Numbered from the stretch's first letter, positions 43,914 through 53,487 are shown. The stretch is DNA of 64,000 nucleotides from Paenibacillus ginsengarvi (GCF_003626695.1 NZ_RBAH01000026.1:1-64000), one strand, 5' to 3'. Numbers and translations: made by a program. Notes: a model not told the origin generated them from the sequence alone.

Positions 43914-45452
43914 ATGAACGTATTGATCGTAGACGACCAAAGGCTTTCCCGCGCCGGCCTTGTCAAAATGATCGAATGGGAAAAGCTCGGCCTCACTCCG
44001 GCGGGAGAATGCGCAAACGGGCGCGACGCGCTGGAGCGGATCGGGGATGCGGAAGCGGACATCGTCATCACCGACGTCAGGATGCCGGTCATGAACGGGC
44101 TCGAGCTGATCGAGAAAGCGAAGGAGCAGTACCCCGACATTGCCTATGTGATCGTCAGCGGCTACGACGACTTCGCGTATGTGCGCAAATCGGTCCAGCT
44201 TACCGTGGCCGACTATTTGCTCAAGCCGGTCGACCCGAAGGAACTGAACGAATTGCTGGCCAGACTCGTCAATCGCGGGGAGCAGCGGCTGAAAAAGGCG
44301 GAAGCGGATCTTCGCGGCTCGCGCGAGCAGTTTTTCCGCTACTTGCTTGAAGGCGCTTACGGGGAGGACGGGCCGGATATGCTCGCAGAGTTTGCGGAAA
44401 TCCGCTTCGCCGGTCCCGGTGACCGGTTCGTAGCCGCCGTATTTGAGAGCGAGCTGGACAAGCCGTCCGTATACGAAGCGCTGCGGCCGCTAGGGGAGCG
44501 GATCGCTGCCGTATGCGTCTTTCGCACCCGCGGCGTTTATATGCTGATCGCAGCCGGCCCAACGCTTATGGCCGATGCCATCGCTGCGGAGCTAGAGCGT
44601 GCGGCCGCGGGTAACGGCCAGGCATTTGCAAGAGTCAGCATCGGACGCGCGGCGGAAGGGATCGGGCGCGTGAAGGAAACGGCCGGAGAGGCGTTTGACG
44701 CCTATACGATCCGAACGAGCCGGGGCGGAGATCGGGCGGAGATGCCGGTCACGTTCGGAGAGATGGAGGCGCAAACGGCCGACTTCGTGCCGCTTACCGC
44801 CGCCTGGGAGCAGGAGTGGGCATTCCATCTTCGCCAGGGCAACCGGCGCGAGGCGCTGGACAAGCTGGGCGAGCTGCTCGACACCGGGCACTCCGCCCAT
44901 CCCGACATCGTAGACGGCTCGTACCATTACGTGCTGCTGCGCGGCGCCCGCGAGCTGTACGAAGCCGGTCTCATCCGTGAGCCCGACTTCCTCGAAGCGT
45001 GCCGCATCGCCCGCTCGCTGCCCCGGATCGTATCGCTGGAGGACAAGCAGCGGACGGTGACGGATTTTTTCCGCCGGCGCCTGAAGGAGACGGACAGCGA
45101 AAACGCGATGGAAGCGCGTCTCGCCGTAGAGAAGGCGAAGGCGTACATCGACGCCCATTTTTGCCAGACGATCAACTTGTCGGAGCTTGCCCAGAGCAGC
45201 TATATGAGTCCGGGCTATTTCAGCTCGCTGTTTCGCCAGTACACGGGAAAAAACTTTCTCGAATATGTCGCCCACCTGCGGATCGAACACGCCAAAAAAC
45301 TGCTGGCCGCCGATCCGAGCCGCAAAATCGGAGACGTAGCGCTCCAGTGCGGCTACCAGGATCTCAAATATTTCCGCAAGTTGTTCAAGCGCCATACCGG
45401 CATTACCCCGGTCAGCTACAAGGAGGACGCGTCCGGTGACCGGGATGATTGA
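43914..45452 (+). CDS. YesN-type response regulator, AraC DNA-binding output
   Basis: 512 aa. Receiver domain at residues 1-120 with phospho-acceptor Asp54 in VITDVRMP, Lys in LLKPVDPKEL. A long middle region follows, and an AraC-type double helix-turn-helix at about 410-505 (FLEYVAHLRIEHAKKLL, then YFRKLFKRHTGITPVSYK). Together with the overlapping histidine kinase it should activate the divergent importer-sulfatase operon in response to extracellular sugar. ATG at 43914 with GGAAGG/GGGG upstream. Confidence 0.93.
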   Translation: MNVLIVDDQRLSRAGLVKMIEWEKLGLTPAGECANGRDALERIGDAEADIVITDVRMPVMNGLELIEKAKEQYPDIAYVIVSGYDDFAYVRKSVQLTVADYLLKPVDPKELNELLARLVNRGEQRLKKAEADLRGSREQFFRYLLEGAYGEDGPDMLAEFAEIRFAGPGDRFVAAVFESELDKPSVYEALRPLGERIAAVCVFRTRGVYMLIAAGPTLMADAIAAELERAAAGNGQAFARVSIGRAAEGIGRVKETAGEAFDAYTIRTSRGGDRAEMPVTFGEMEAQTADFVPLTAAWEQEWAFHLRQGNRREALDKLGELLDTGHSAHPDIVDGSYHYVLLRGARELYEAGLIREPDFLEACRIARSLPRIVSLEDKQRTVTDFFRRRLKETDSENAMEARLAVEKAKAYIDAHFCQTINLSELAQSSYMSPGYFSSLFRQYTGKNFLEYVAHLRIEHAKKLLAADPSRKIGDVALQCGYQDLKYFRKLFKRHTGITPVSYKEDASGDRDD

Positions 45453-47283
45453 TCGCGCCATACGCAGCGTAAGCGGCAGCATTCGCAAGAAGCTGTTTCT
45501 GTCCTATTTCATCGTTATCGTCATCCCGCTCGTGCTGATCGGCAGCATTCTGTTCGTAACGATGCTCTCCATGACCGAGCGGCAAACGCTCGATAAACGG
45601 GCGGTGGAGATGAAGCTGGTCTCCCAGCAGCTTCAGGCTTACACCGATCAGCTCGAGCTATACTCCCGGGTCATTTATACCGGCGAGGTGCAAGCGCTGC
45701 TGAACGCCGGGCCCCCGGCCGACGCCATCGCCTTCACCCGCTGGAGAGGGGCGCTGTTCCAGCAGTTCGAAGAATGGTACGGCTATATGAACATTAAGGC
45801 GGCGATTCAGAACGTAACGATCGTACAGGCCGACGGCAGGACGATCGTCAAGGAGCCGTCATATGCGCCCGACGTGTCGTTCGCCGATCAGCCTTGGTAC
45901 CGCGAGGCGATCGCCCGGCAGGGCGAGGTCGTTATCGCCGGACCGTTCGTCCGGCCTTTCGCAAATGCGCGCCCCGCAGACGGTCCGTTTACATTCTCGC
46001 TCATCCGCAAAATCAACAACCCGCTCGGCGGAGCGGATCTTGGCGGCATCGTCGTGGACATTGGGGTCATGGACCTTGCCCGTCTGCTCACGAGCCTGAA
46101 TTTGCGCAATATGACGATCCTCAACGAAGACGATGTCGTCGTCTACGCCGACGAGACGGAAACGATCGGGCAGCGCTGGCCTTACGGCGCGAGCATTCGC
46201 GGTGCCGATTCGGGGTGGATCGATACGGACGGGGGACGAATGTTCGTCAATACGGGAGAGCTGCCTGCGACCGGCTGGCGATTCGTCAGTCTGGACCCCA
46301 TGAGCTCCCTGTCCGTCTACGCCATCGCGTTCCGCAATCTGACCGTCGGCGTCGGGCTTATCGCCCTGCTCGTCGCCCTTGCCATCTCGACCTTCATCGC
46401 CGGACGCATCACGGAGCCGCTCCGCACGCTGCGGCGCCATATGAAACAGGTGCAGGACGGCCGTTTCGATATCCGGCACGAGGTAACCCGCACGGACGAG
46501 GTCGGGCAGCTCGCGAGCAGCTTCAACCAGATGACGGAGCGGGTACAAACGCTCGTCAACGACGTGTACAAGGCGGAAATTATCCGCAAAGAAGCGCAGC
46601 TCAAAGCGCTCCACTCGCAGATCAATCCGCACTTCCTGTACAACACGCTCGATTCGATGAATGCCATCGCCATGCTGCAGGACGTCCCGCTGCTCGGCCG
46701 GATGTCGAAAATGCTGGCCGACATGTTCCGCTACAGCATTTCCCAAGGCGAGCCCGTCGTGCCGCTTGGCGAGGAGTTAAAGCAGGTGAAGCGTTATGTC
46801 GAAATCCAGCAAATCCGCTACGACCACAAGTTCAACTTGCTGCTATCGGTGCCGGACAGGCTGCTGTCATACCCGATCCCGAAGCTGACGCTGCAGCCGG
46901 TTGTGGAGAACGCCGTTTATCACGGGCTCGAGATGATCCCCGACGAGGGCCTTCTGGCGATAACAGTCTACGAAACGGCGGAAGGCGTCGTTATCGAAGT
47001 ATTCGACAACGGAGACGGCATTGCCGCAGAGGAGCTGGAGCGAATCCGCCAGCGGATGCGGGAGCCGATCGATTATGCCGATCATCTCGGGCTCGCCAAC
47101 GTGCAGGAGCGGCTGCAGCTCCATTACGGCGACGAGTACGGGATCTCGATCGACAGCTTGTACGGCAGAGGAACGAACGTTGTGTACCGGCTACCCCCAT
47201 TTCGCATGGACGGGAGCGGGGACGGAGACGGGGATGGAGACGGGAATGTGGACGCGGCTCCTCCGCAGGCTCCGTCCTCCTAG
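45436..47283 (+). CDS. YesM-type sensor histidine kinase
   Basis: 615 aa. Membrane helix at about 18-45, extracellular dCache-like sensor to about 300, second helix at 302-325, HAMP to 380, then the His_kinase segment HSQINPHFLYNTLDSMN with phospho-acceptor His399, and the ATPase boxes ENAVYHGLEM and EVFDNGDGI. GTG at 45436 follows AAGGAGG and overlaps the regulator gene by 17 bp, so the pair is coupled. The C-terminus has an unusual Gly-Asp repeat tail (residues about 590-605). Confidence 0.93.
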   Translation: MTGMIDRAIRSVSGSIRKKLFLSYFIVIVIPLVLIGSILFVTMLSMTERQTLDKRAVEMKLVSQQLQAYTDQLELYSRVIYTGEVQALLNAGPPADAIAFTRWRGALFQQFEEWYGYMNIKAAIQNVTIVQADGRTIVKEPSYAPDVSFADQPWYREAIARQGEVVIAGPFVRPFANARPADGPFTFSLIRKINNPLGGADLGGIVVDIGVMDLARLLTSLNLRNMTILNEDDVVVYADETETIGQRWPYGASIRGADSGWIDTDGGRMFVNTGELPATGWRFVSLDPMSSLSVYAIAFRNLTVGVGLIALLVALAISTFIAGRITEPLRTLRRHMKQVQDGRFDIRHEVTRTDEVGQLASSFNQMTERVQTLVNDVYKAEIIRKEAQLKALHSQINPHFLYNTLDSMNAIAMLQDVPLLGRMSKMLADMFRYSISQGEPVVPLGEELKQVKRYVEIQQIRYDHKFNLLLSVPDRLLSYPIPKLTLQPVVENAVYHGLEMIPDEGLLAITVYETAEGVVIEVFDNGDGIAAEELERIRQRMREPIDYADHLGLANVQERLQLHYGDEYGISIDSLYGRGTNVVYRLPPFRMDGSGDGDGDGDGNVDAAPPQAPSS

Positions 47284-47445
47284 CCGGTTAACGGCTGGCT
47301 GGCCGAAGGCGTGCGTCCGACCGCCTGGTCGCGGCGGGAGGCGGGACATTTGCGAGTACATGCGGGGCTGTTGTGTTGTGCATAGCGGTCTTTCGAGCCA
47401 CTTATTTTTTCAGAGAGTAGTCTTTTGGAAAAATAGAGTGTTTTT

Positions 47446-47571
47446 GGGACTCTTATTCCTGCCGACACTCCCATGTATTACGATTTCGGCAGCAACTAAG
47501 AGTCCTGAAAGGCTTTTATCCTGCAGATTTTCCCGAATAAAGCGGATTTAGCATGCTCAAAAGACTCTTAT
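47446..47571 (+). repeat. 126-bp structured dispersed repeat, copy 2
   Basis: Second copy of the element at 113-238, same orientation and length. Here the outer stem is GGACTCTTA/TAAGAGTCC and the inner stem has grown to TGCCGA/TCGGCA, where copy 1 has TGCC/GGCA, so the pairing is kept although the sequence differs. The 3' arm AAAGACTCTTAT competes for the same central arm. Confidence 0.7.
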
Positions 47572-47650
47572 TGCTCCATTGGTGGCGGGCGATATCGAAC
47601 CGTGAGCGTTGGCCAACCGGGCAGCGCAAAAAGGGGATGTCTCCAAACAC

Positions 47651-47698
47651 AAAAGGACCTCAAGCTCCACTACGAAGTGGAAGCCGAGGTCCTTTTTC
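47651..47698. terminator. Bidirectional terminator
   Basis: AAAAGGACCTC...TCCACTACGAAGTGGA...GAGGTCCTTTTT forms a long stem with T runs on both strands. Serves the asparaginase gene (stop at 47714) and could stop read-through from the kinase gene. Confidence 0.9.
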
Positions 47699-47713
47699 GC
47701 AAACAAAATCGGT

Positions 47714-48718
47714 TTACTGCTTCTGCAGCCGGAATACGGGGCGATTCTCGCCGACGATCGTGCCGTTTCCGTTCGCAAATAACTTCGGACAGAGCCGGTA
47801 CAGCCGCTCGATCGTTTCGGTACGGTCGTAGCCGATCTGCTCCAGAATCGACGCGACGATCATCGGCCATTTGTCCTCGGAGCCGTCCATCACCTTCAGC
47901 GCGAAGGCGGTACGCTCCTTGCGCAGTCCGAAGCAGTATACGCCCTTGGCTCCGCCCTTCGCCACGATATTGTCGTCCATCAGCAGCGTGGAGCAGATCA
48001 TGTCCGTGCCCGATACCATCTCGTAATGCTCGTTCATCAGCTTCGTCATCTTCTCGACGGCCGCGCGCGTTTGCGGGTCGGCTATCAATTCCGGGCAAGC
48101 CAGCTTCAAATACGCCTTCGCCAAATTCGACAGCGGGAGCGCGAAAACGGGGAAGCCGCAGCCGTCGATGCCGATGTGGATGTGCTCCTGCGGATATTCG
48201 GACAACTCCGCCAGCGCTCGGATAATAGCCTGCTGCGCCGGATGCTCCGGCTGATCGTAACCGGCAAGCGGATAGCCTTCGCTCACGCACAGCGCTAGTA
48301 TGCCGAGGTGCTTGCCGGAGCAGTTGTGGTACAGCCGGCGCGGCGGTTTTCCGGCCTCGACCAGCGCATCCTTCGCCTTCACGTTTAGCGGATACGAGCT
48401 GTGGCAGACGAGGTCGCTCTCCAACACGCCGATTTTGCCGAGCATTGAGGTCAGCACTTCGACGTGAAAAGGCTCCGATCGGTGCGAAGCGGTCATGATC
48501 GCCTGCTCTTTGCCGGTCAGCCCGAACTTGTCCCCGATACCGAGCCGGAACGACGGGATAGCTTGAAACGGCTTAGCAGCCGACCGCAAATAAGTCATAT
48601 GATCCGGGTTACCCACCCGATAGACGGTATCGCCGGAATAAGCCACTCCGCATATATGTCCGGCATATTCGCATTCAACCAATCCGCCGCGAAGCTCTTC
48701 GATTAACAATTCGCTCAT
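47714..48718 (-). CDS. Asparaginase II-type L-asparaginase
   Basis: 334 aa member of the Asparaginase_II family (thermolabile, Rhizobium-type), which hydrolyses asparagine to aspartate and ammonia. Motifs: RSAAKPFQAIP with Ser-Lys, MTASHRSEPFHVE, YHNCSGKHLGILALC, and IGIDGCGFPVFALPL. ATG at 48718 follows GGGAGGAT. It shows no signal peptide, so it is cytoplasmic. Upstream frame extension of 22 codons lacks a site. Confidence 0.88.
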   Translation of the reverse strand: MSELLIEELRGGLVECEYAGHICGVAYSGDTVYRVGNPDHMTYLRSAAKPFQAIPSFRLGIGDKFGLTGKEQAIMTASHRSEPFHVEVLTSMLGKIGVLESDLVCHSSYPLNVKAKDALVEAGKPPRRLYHNCSGKHLGILALCVSEGYPLAGYDQPEHPAQQAIIRALAELSEYPQEHIHIGIDGCGFPVFALPLSNLAKAYLKLACPELIADPQTRAAVEKMTKLMNEHYEMVSGTDMICSTLLMDDNIVAKGGAKGVYCFGLRKERTAFALKVMDGSEDKWPMIVASILEQIGYDRTETIERLYRLCPKLFANGNGTIVGENRPVFRLQKQ

Positions 48719-48849
48719 GATGTTATCCTCCCGGGATGTGTGTGGTAGATTAACGGAAAAATCGCCCCTTGCAGCGGCGGCCACCCGCGTATCTTATTCA
48801 ACCGTGAGTCCCGGTCGCCGTCAAGGCTCCTAAGTGGTTTAAACGAATA

Positions 48850-49554
48850 TCACGACCGGCGGGCCGACTCGGCCGCCACAATGTCCGCCGCCGCTCGCAC
48901 CTTGTCCGGATCGACCGTCTGCAACGGGTCGGAGCCTCGTCGCACGCCGGTGCCCATATGAACCTCGGAGACGCCCGTCTCCCTCAAAAACGATGCAAGC
49001 GACGCCGTGTTCAGCCCGCTTCCCGCCAGCAGCGTAATCGACAGCTCGCGGCCCAAGCGGTCGAGCTGCCGAATGGTCTCGACGGCATCCAAAACGCTCG
49101 ACTGGCCGCCCGAGGTGAGCACGCGCCGAATTTGCGGATACTGCCCAAGCAGGCGGAGCGACGCCGTCAGATCGGCGGCTTCGTCGAAGGCACGGTGAAA
49201 GGTTACCGATAACCCTCCCGATACAGCCAAAACTCTTTTTAGCACTTCTTCATCCACGCGCCGATCCGGCGTCAACGCGCCGAAGACGATTCCCGCCGCA
49301 CCAAGCTCGCGGATCTCGCGAATATCAGCAAGGATCGTAAGTTTATCGTCCTCGTCGTAGCAAAACGTATTGGCATGAGGCCTAACCATTACGTGCACGG
49401 GAATCGTTACGGCTGCCAGCACTTGCCGGATCAAACCGATGCTTGGCGTCACGCCGCCCTCGCGGATGCCGGATATAAGCTCGATCCGGTCGGCTCCGCC
49501 GGCCTGCGCTAGTCTGGCGTCAGTTACGCTTGTTGCAATTACTTCCAGCATCAT
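48850..49554 (-). CDS. cutC: CutC-family protein
   Basis: 234 aa TIM barrel. EVIATSVTDARLAQAGGADRIEL in pieces, VMVRPHANTFCY, GIVFGALTPDRRVD, and VTFHRAFDEAAD are the family signatures. CutC was linked to copper homeostasis, though the biochemical role is unsettled. ATG at 49554 has AGAGGGAAG upstream; a second ATG follows at once. It stands alone between the asparaginase and the methionine sulfoxide reductase genes. Confidence 0.93.
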   Translation of the reverse strand: MMLEVIATSVTDARLAQAGGADRIELISGIREGGVTPSIGLIRQVLAAVTIPVHVMVRPHANTFCYDEDDKLTILADIREIRELGAAGIVFGALTPDRRVDEEVLKRVLAVSGGLSVTFHRAFDEAADLTASLRLLGQYPQIRRVLTSGGQSSVLDAVETIRQLDRLGRELSITLLAGSGLNTASLASFLRETGVSEVHMGTGVRRGSDPLQTVDPDKVRAAADIVAAESARRS

Positions 49555-49770
49555 CTGTCGCTTCCCTCTTTCCTGTTCGGTCGTCGGCTGCCGGAACGGG
49601 ATGAACGGCGAAACGCGTTCCCCCCAATCACGGGCAGTCGCGCACCAAGTTCAACGACTGCATTCTACCACAGCCGGACGAGAAAAGAAAAGCGCGAAAT
49701 GAAATACCGCTCTACTATCAGTTTACGCGGTTCAAGCCGCAAGAGCGAGCCAAGTCCGTCACCAGCCTCG

Positions 49771-50253
49771 TTACAGCAGCTCGCACAGCCGGGCGGCAAA
49801 CCGGCTCAAATACAGCTCATCCACTTCGTCGAATCGCTCCAGCTTCGGGCTGTCGATATCGAGCACGCCGATCAATTCGCCATCATTGATCAGCGGGATG
49901 ACAATTTCCGATAACGACGCGGCATCGCATGTTATATGGCCCGGAAAATCGTGGACGTTCGCGACGCGAACAATCGACCTGTCGCGGGCGGCTTTCCCGC
50001 ATACGCCCCGATTCAGCGGAATGCGCACACAAGCGGGCAAGCCTTGAAACGGTCCGAGCACCAGTTCCCCGTCCCGGTACAAGTAGAAGCCAACCCAGTT
50101 GATCTCGTCCAGAAATTGATTCAGCAACGCCGAAGCATTGGACAGATTGGCGATCCGGTCCATCTCCCCTTCCAGCAAAGCTTCCAGCTGGCGGATGACG
50201 GATTCATAATTTTGCTCCCTCGATCCTTCGTAAGCCTCGGTATGAAACATCAT
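49771..50253 (-). CDS. msrC: Free methionine-(R)-sulfoxide reductase (GAF domain)
   Basis: 160 aa GAF protein. Three cysteines at 75, 85 and 109 (ACVRIP, GVCGKAA, ITCDAAS) have the spacing of the catalytic and resolving residues in fRMsr, and VIPLINDGELIGVLDIDSP closes the fold. It reduces free methionine-R-sulfoxide in the cytoplasm with thioredoxin. ATG at 50253 has GAAGGGGAAGGG upstream. Confidence 0.93.
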   Translation of the reverse strand: MMFHTEAYEGSREQNYESVIRQLEALLEGEMDRIANLSNASALLNQFLDEINWVGFYLYRDGELVLGPFQGLPACVRIPLNRGVCGKAARDRSIVRVANVHDFPGHITCDAASLSEIVIPLINDGELIGVLDIDSPKLERFDEVDELYLSRFAARLCELL

Positions 50254-50282
50254 TTCCCTTCCCCTTCGATACAGGTTTGATT

Positions 50283-50337
50283 ACGGGCAGCCCCCGGGCT
50301 GCCAAATAGCCGTGCCCATCGGCACGGCTGTTCAGGA
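50283..50337 (-). terminator. Hairpin pair after the small lipoprotein gene
   Basis: Minus strand: AGCCGTGCCGATGGGCACGGCT, then GGCAGCCCGGGGGCTGCC. The T run is poor (ATTTGG), so termination strength is uncertain. Confidence 0.5.
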
Positions 50338-50346
50338 GTCGTTTCC

Positions 50347-50865
50347 TTATCGCTCGGCAAGCAGCTTCAGCACCTGCTTCGCCTTCGCCCGCTTCGCTTC
50401 CTTGACTCGCTGCGTCAAAAACGCGTATACTTCGCCGCCTTTATAGCCGGCATCTTTCAGCAGCTTCGAATCTTTCAGCGGAATGCCGACCAGCTCACCA
50501 TTGCTGACTCCGTCCGGAAAATCTTCCTTCTTGAGCACATCGTCCAGCGGAACGAATCCGCCTTCTTTTTTAAACCCCTCGAATTGCTCCTGAGGCAGTA
50601 CGTAAATGCTCCAGTCCCCGGCTGCCAGCTCGACCACCATCTTCTGCAGATCGAAGATCGGGCTGATCGATACGTTAACGGTCGGAGCTTCGCCGGCCAT
50701 TTCCTGAAGCGCCTTTTTCAGCTCATCCTGCTTGTTAAACGGTGAATTTTGCGGGAACATCATAAAGATGGGCACGTCCGCCTTCGGTCCGCATGCCGTC
50801 GCCACGGCAAGCAGCAGGGCCAGCACCGCTGCAAGCAGCCCGCCTTTTTTCCATATCGGTTTCAT
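50347..50865 (-). CDS. Small lipoprotein of unknown function
   Basis: 172 aa. Lipobox VATAC (Cys25), then a compact soluble domain with MMFPQNSPFNKQDELKKAL and SIYVLPQEQFEGFKKEGGF; ends in a Lys/Arg-rich helix. Not assigned to a named family. The mix of FMMFPQNSPF and LQKMVVELAAGDWSIYV recalls the ligand-side half of binding proteins, but it is too short to be one. ATG at 50865 with GGAGGAATG upstream. Single-gene unit. Confidence 0.75.
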   Translation of the reverse strand: MKPIWKKGGLLAAVLALLLAVATACGPKADVPIFMMFPQNSPFNKQDELKKALQEMAGEAPTVNVSISPIFDLQKMVVELAAGDWSIYVLPQEQFEGFKKEGGFVPLDDVLKKEDFPDGVSNGELVGIPLKDSKLLKDAGYKGGEVYAFLTQRVKEAKRAKAKQVLKLLAER

Positions 50866-50973
50866 CTGTCATTCCTCCACACCCTGTTTGCACTTCTTAA
50901 TGATAGCATGGGAGACCAGCAAACGAAAGTTTGTCGCAGGCTGGATGGCGGCAAGAGAATCTCGCGATACACT

Positions 50974-51795
50974 CTACTCCGCCTTGGCCGTAACGATGAA
51001 ATAATAATTAACCACCCTTAGTCCCCTCGGCGTGGCGTGCCGGTTGAAAATGTCGGTAACGTCATCCAAACATTGCTCCCGGACGTACTGCCGGACTTCC
51101 TCCTTCTGTCCGTAACACTTCTTAAGCAGCACATCTTCGGGCGCGGATAAATACTCCAATTCTTCCACGCAACGTACGTCTATGCCGGTAAGCGGTCCGC
51201 CAGTCAGCCGCAAATCGTCATAGAGCCGCCTCATCGCTTTGTCGCGATCCCACGGCAAGGGCGAGACATAGTATAGGCCGGGAAAAAGCGCCCTCATTCC
51301 CCCATCGGTAGAACCATGAATCAGATGAAGCACATGGCCGCCCTTCTTTATGATCCGACAGCCTTCGCCGTCCCGCTCCCCGAACAACCACGGACCTTTC
51401 TTGGAATACACCACGTCAAAATGGCGATCCGGAAACGGAAGCCCGTCGGCCACGTTAATCGTCAGGAAGCGGAAGTGGTCCTCCGTCTTGTTGCCGTTCG
51501 CCGTCGCTATAAATTTCTCCTGAATATCGATCCCGACGGCTTCCTCCGCCCGTGAGGCCCATTTGCTCAAAAAATCGCCGTGACCGCACCCGATATCCAG
51601 CACACGCGAGCGGTCCGCAATAAGCGACGACAGCGCCTGCCCGAATATCGTTTCGATCGAAGGCTCCTCAAACTCCGACTTCCAGGGGTAAGCATATTCC
51701 CCTTGCTCCGAAGCTATTCGATCGTACCATTCCCGGCTGTGCGGAGGGACCCACTCCGGATGCCCGGCCGGGTTATACAGCGTTTTGTTTTCCAT
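50974..51795 (-). CDS. Class I SAM-dependent methyltransferase
   Basis: 273 aa. Motif I VLDIGCGHGDFL, acidic motif II region AVGIDIQEKF and motif with GLPFPDRHFDVVYSKKGPW place it in the Rossmann-fold methyltransferases (UbiE/Methyltransf_11-like). The substrate is unknown. ATG at 51795 has AAGGAGACG upstream. Monocistronic as far as visible. Confidence 0.88.
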   Translation of the reverse strand: MENKTLYNPAGHPEWVPPHSREWYDRIASEQGEYAYPWKSEFEEPSIETIFGQALSSLIADRSRVLDIGCGHGDFLSKWASRAEEAVGIDIQEKFIATANGNKTEDHFRFLTINVADGLPFPDRHFDVVYSKKGPWLFGERDGEGCRIIKKGGHVLHLIHGSTDGGMRALFPGLYYVSPLPWDRDKAMRRLYDDLRLTGGPLTGIDVRCVEELEYLSAPEDVLLKKCYGQKEEVRQYVREQCLDDVTDIFNRHATPRGLRVVNYYFIVTAKAE

Positions 51796-51838
51796 GTACG
51801 AATCGTCTCCTTAAACTAAAACAAAGAGCCAGGTTTCC

Positions 51839-52114
51839 CTAGCCCTTCAGCATCACTTTCATATATTCGTTAATTTTAACGTCCAGCATTCGACTGATCG
51901 ACATGACCGGCTCCGAAGTGAAAGATGCACATTCCACAAAAGCGTCTTCCATTTCGCGCCTTAATGCGGAAATTTCAATCTCCAAATCGTAAACAGCCTC
52001 GGCTGCACCGGAACAGGACTTGCTAACTACGCGACGAGGCCAAAGTAACGGTTCGTGCGACTTATTGATGCCGACACCCGGCATCATTCCATCCAGTTCG
52101 ACATCCGTGGCCAT
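51839..52114 (-). CDS. Spo0E-like aspartyl-phosphate phosphatase
   Basis: 91 aa. The C-terminal 50 residues are a two-helix hairpin: IEISALRREMEDAFVE, then the signature SRMLDVKINEYMK matching the S-x-x-LD motif of Spo0E proteins, which dephosphorylate Spo0A-P and delay sporulation. The N-terminal 40 residues are unlike the short family members. ATG at 52114 has GAAGGGG upstream; a TATAAT lies about 75 bases before it. Confidence 0.82.
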   Translation of the reverse strand: MATDVELDGMMPGVGINKSHEPLLWPRRVVSKSCSGAAEAVYDLEIEISALRREMEDAFVECASFTSEPVMSISRMLDVKINEYMKVMLKG

Positions 52115-52189
52115 CGCAGCCTACCCCTTCCTTGTCCATTCTTGTGCGAGAATCGTATCCATAAGGATTGCATATAAACTTACAACCTT

Positions 52190-52219
52190 ATTATAGCAGG
52201 ATTTAAGGAAGAAGTGTAA
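52190..52219 (-). promoter_or_regulatory. Possible promoter of the Spo0E-like gene
   Basis: Minus strand TTACAC (52219-52214), 18-base spacer, TATAAT (52195-52190). The -35 departs from consensus. Confidence 0.45.
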
Positions 52220-52244
52220 TACATTTACAATTGTTACAAACGCC

Positions 52245-53465
52245 TTACACGCCGGATTTCAGCTTTTGCAAAAAGGTGTCGATACGGTGGATCGCTTCCT
52301 GCAATTGAGCCACGGAAGAAGCGTAGGAACAACGGATGAAGCCTTCTCCGCCGAGCCCAAAAACATGACCGGCGACCGTTGCGACTTTCCCTTCCTTCAG
52401 CAATCGTTCGCAAAATTCGTCGGACGATAGGCCGGTAGACGCAATCGAAGGGAACAAATAAAACGCGCCTTGCGGCTCATGACATTCCAGGCCGATCTCG
52501 CGGAACCCTTTGACGACAAGACGGCGCCGCTGATTGTAAGATTCGATCATGCGGTCCTTCTCGTCCATCCCTTTCGTCAGCGCCTCGTAAGCGGCCACCT
52601 GACCCATAACCGGAGCGCACATCACCGTATATTGATGGATTTTGAGCATCGCCGATATAATGTCGGGATGTCCGCAAGCGTATCCCATCCGCCAGCCGGT
52701 CATTGCAAACGCCTTGGAGAAACCGCTGACCAGAATCGTACGCTCCTTCATACCCGGCAAGGACGCTATCGAAACGTGCTTCGTGCCGTACGTCAGCTCG
52801 GCGTATATTTCGTCGGAGATAACGATCAGATCGTGCTCCTGCGCGATTTGGGCAATCGGCAGCAAATCCTCGTAGCTCATGATGCCGCCGGTCGGATTGC
52901 TCGGGTAGCACAAAATGAGCACCTTCGAGCGCGGTGTCAGCTTGGCGCGAAGCGCTTCCGGCGTCAGCTTGAAATTGTCCTTCGCGAACGTTTCGATGCC
53001 GACCGGAACGCCGCCGGTAATCGTGCTGATCGGGGCGTAAGGAATGTAAGTAGGCTCGGGCACGAGTATTTCGTCTCCCGGGCAGATGAACGCGCGCAGC
53101 GCCAGATCGATCGCTTCGCTGCCGCCGATCGTCACCAAAATCTCGTTTCGCGGCTCGTATTTCACTTCGAACTCCGTATACAAATATTCCGCGATCGCTT
53201 CCCGCAGCTCCGGAAGTCCGGCGTTCGGGGTGTAAGTCGTCCGGCCTCTTTCCAGCGAAGCTACAGCCGCCTCGCGCACATGCCAAGGAGTAACGAAGTC
53301 CGGCTCGCCTACTCCGAGGGAAATGATTTCCTTATTGCCGCTTGCCAAATCGAAATATTTGCGAATGCCCGAAGGCGGCATATCGCGTACGAGCGGATTC
53401 AAAAACCGCGTCATCGAATTCGTAGTTTGAACGTTTTCCGATACTACCTGTTCCTGTCTCATCAT
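52245..53465 (-). CDS. Class I aminotransferase (aspartate/aromatic, PatA-like)
   Basis: 406 aa PLP aminotransferase. ISLGVGEPDFVTPWHVREAA in pieces, YPSNPTGG and Schiff-base lysine in SGFSKAFAMTGWRMGY. Members of this subgroup transaminate aspartate, aromatic or N-acetyl-diaminopimelate substrates; specificity is unknown. It lies 22 bp after an Lrp/AsnC regulator gene and is probably controlled by it. ATG at 53465 with AAAGGAAG upstream. Confidence 0.9.
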   Translation of the reverse strand: MMRQEQVVSENVQTTNSMTRFLNPLVRDMPPSGIRKYFDLASGNKEIISLGVGEPDFVTPWHVREAAVASLERGRTTYTPNAGLPELREAIAEYLYTEFEVKYEPRNEILVTIGGSEAIDLALRAFICPGDEILVPEPTYIPYAPISTITGGVPVGIETFAKDNFKLTPEALRAKLTPRSKVLILCYPSNPTGGIMSYEDLLPIAQIAQEHDLIVISDEIYAELTYGTKHVSIASLPGMKERTILVSGFSKAFAMTGWRMGYACGHPDIISAMLKIHQYTVMCAPVMGQVAAYEALTKGMDEKDRMIESYNQRRRLVVKGFREIGLECHEPQGAFYLFPSIASTGLSSDEFCERLLKEGKVATVAGHVFGLGGEGFIRCSYASSVAQLQEAIHRIDTFLQKLKSGV

Positions 53466-53487
53466 CCGAATCTTCCTTTATATTCCG

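Larger units (their letters stand above)
47284..47713. other. Convergent intergenic region
   Basis: No gene found. Holds the second copy of the 126-bp structured repeat (47446-47571) and the bidirectional terminator 47651-47698 between convergent histidine kinase and asparaginase genes. Confidence 0.6.

Noticed and set aside
47215-47270. Tandem repeat in the histidine kinase tail
   Set aside because: Simple Gly-Asp codon repeat in a low-complexity C-terminus; not an independent element.
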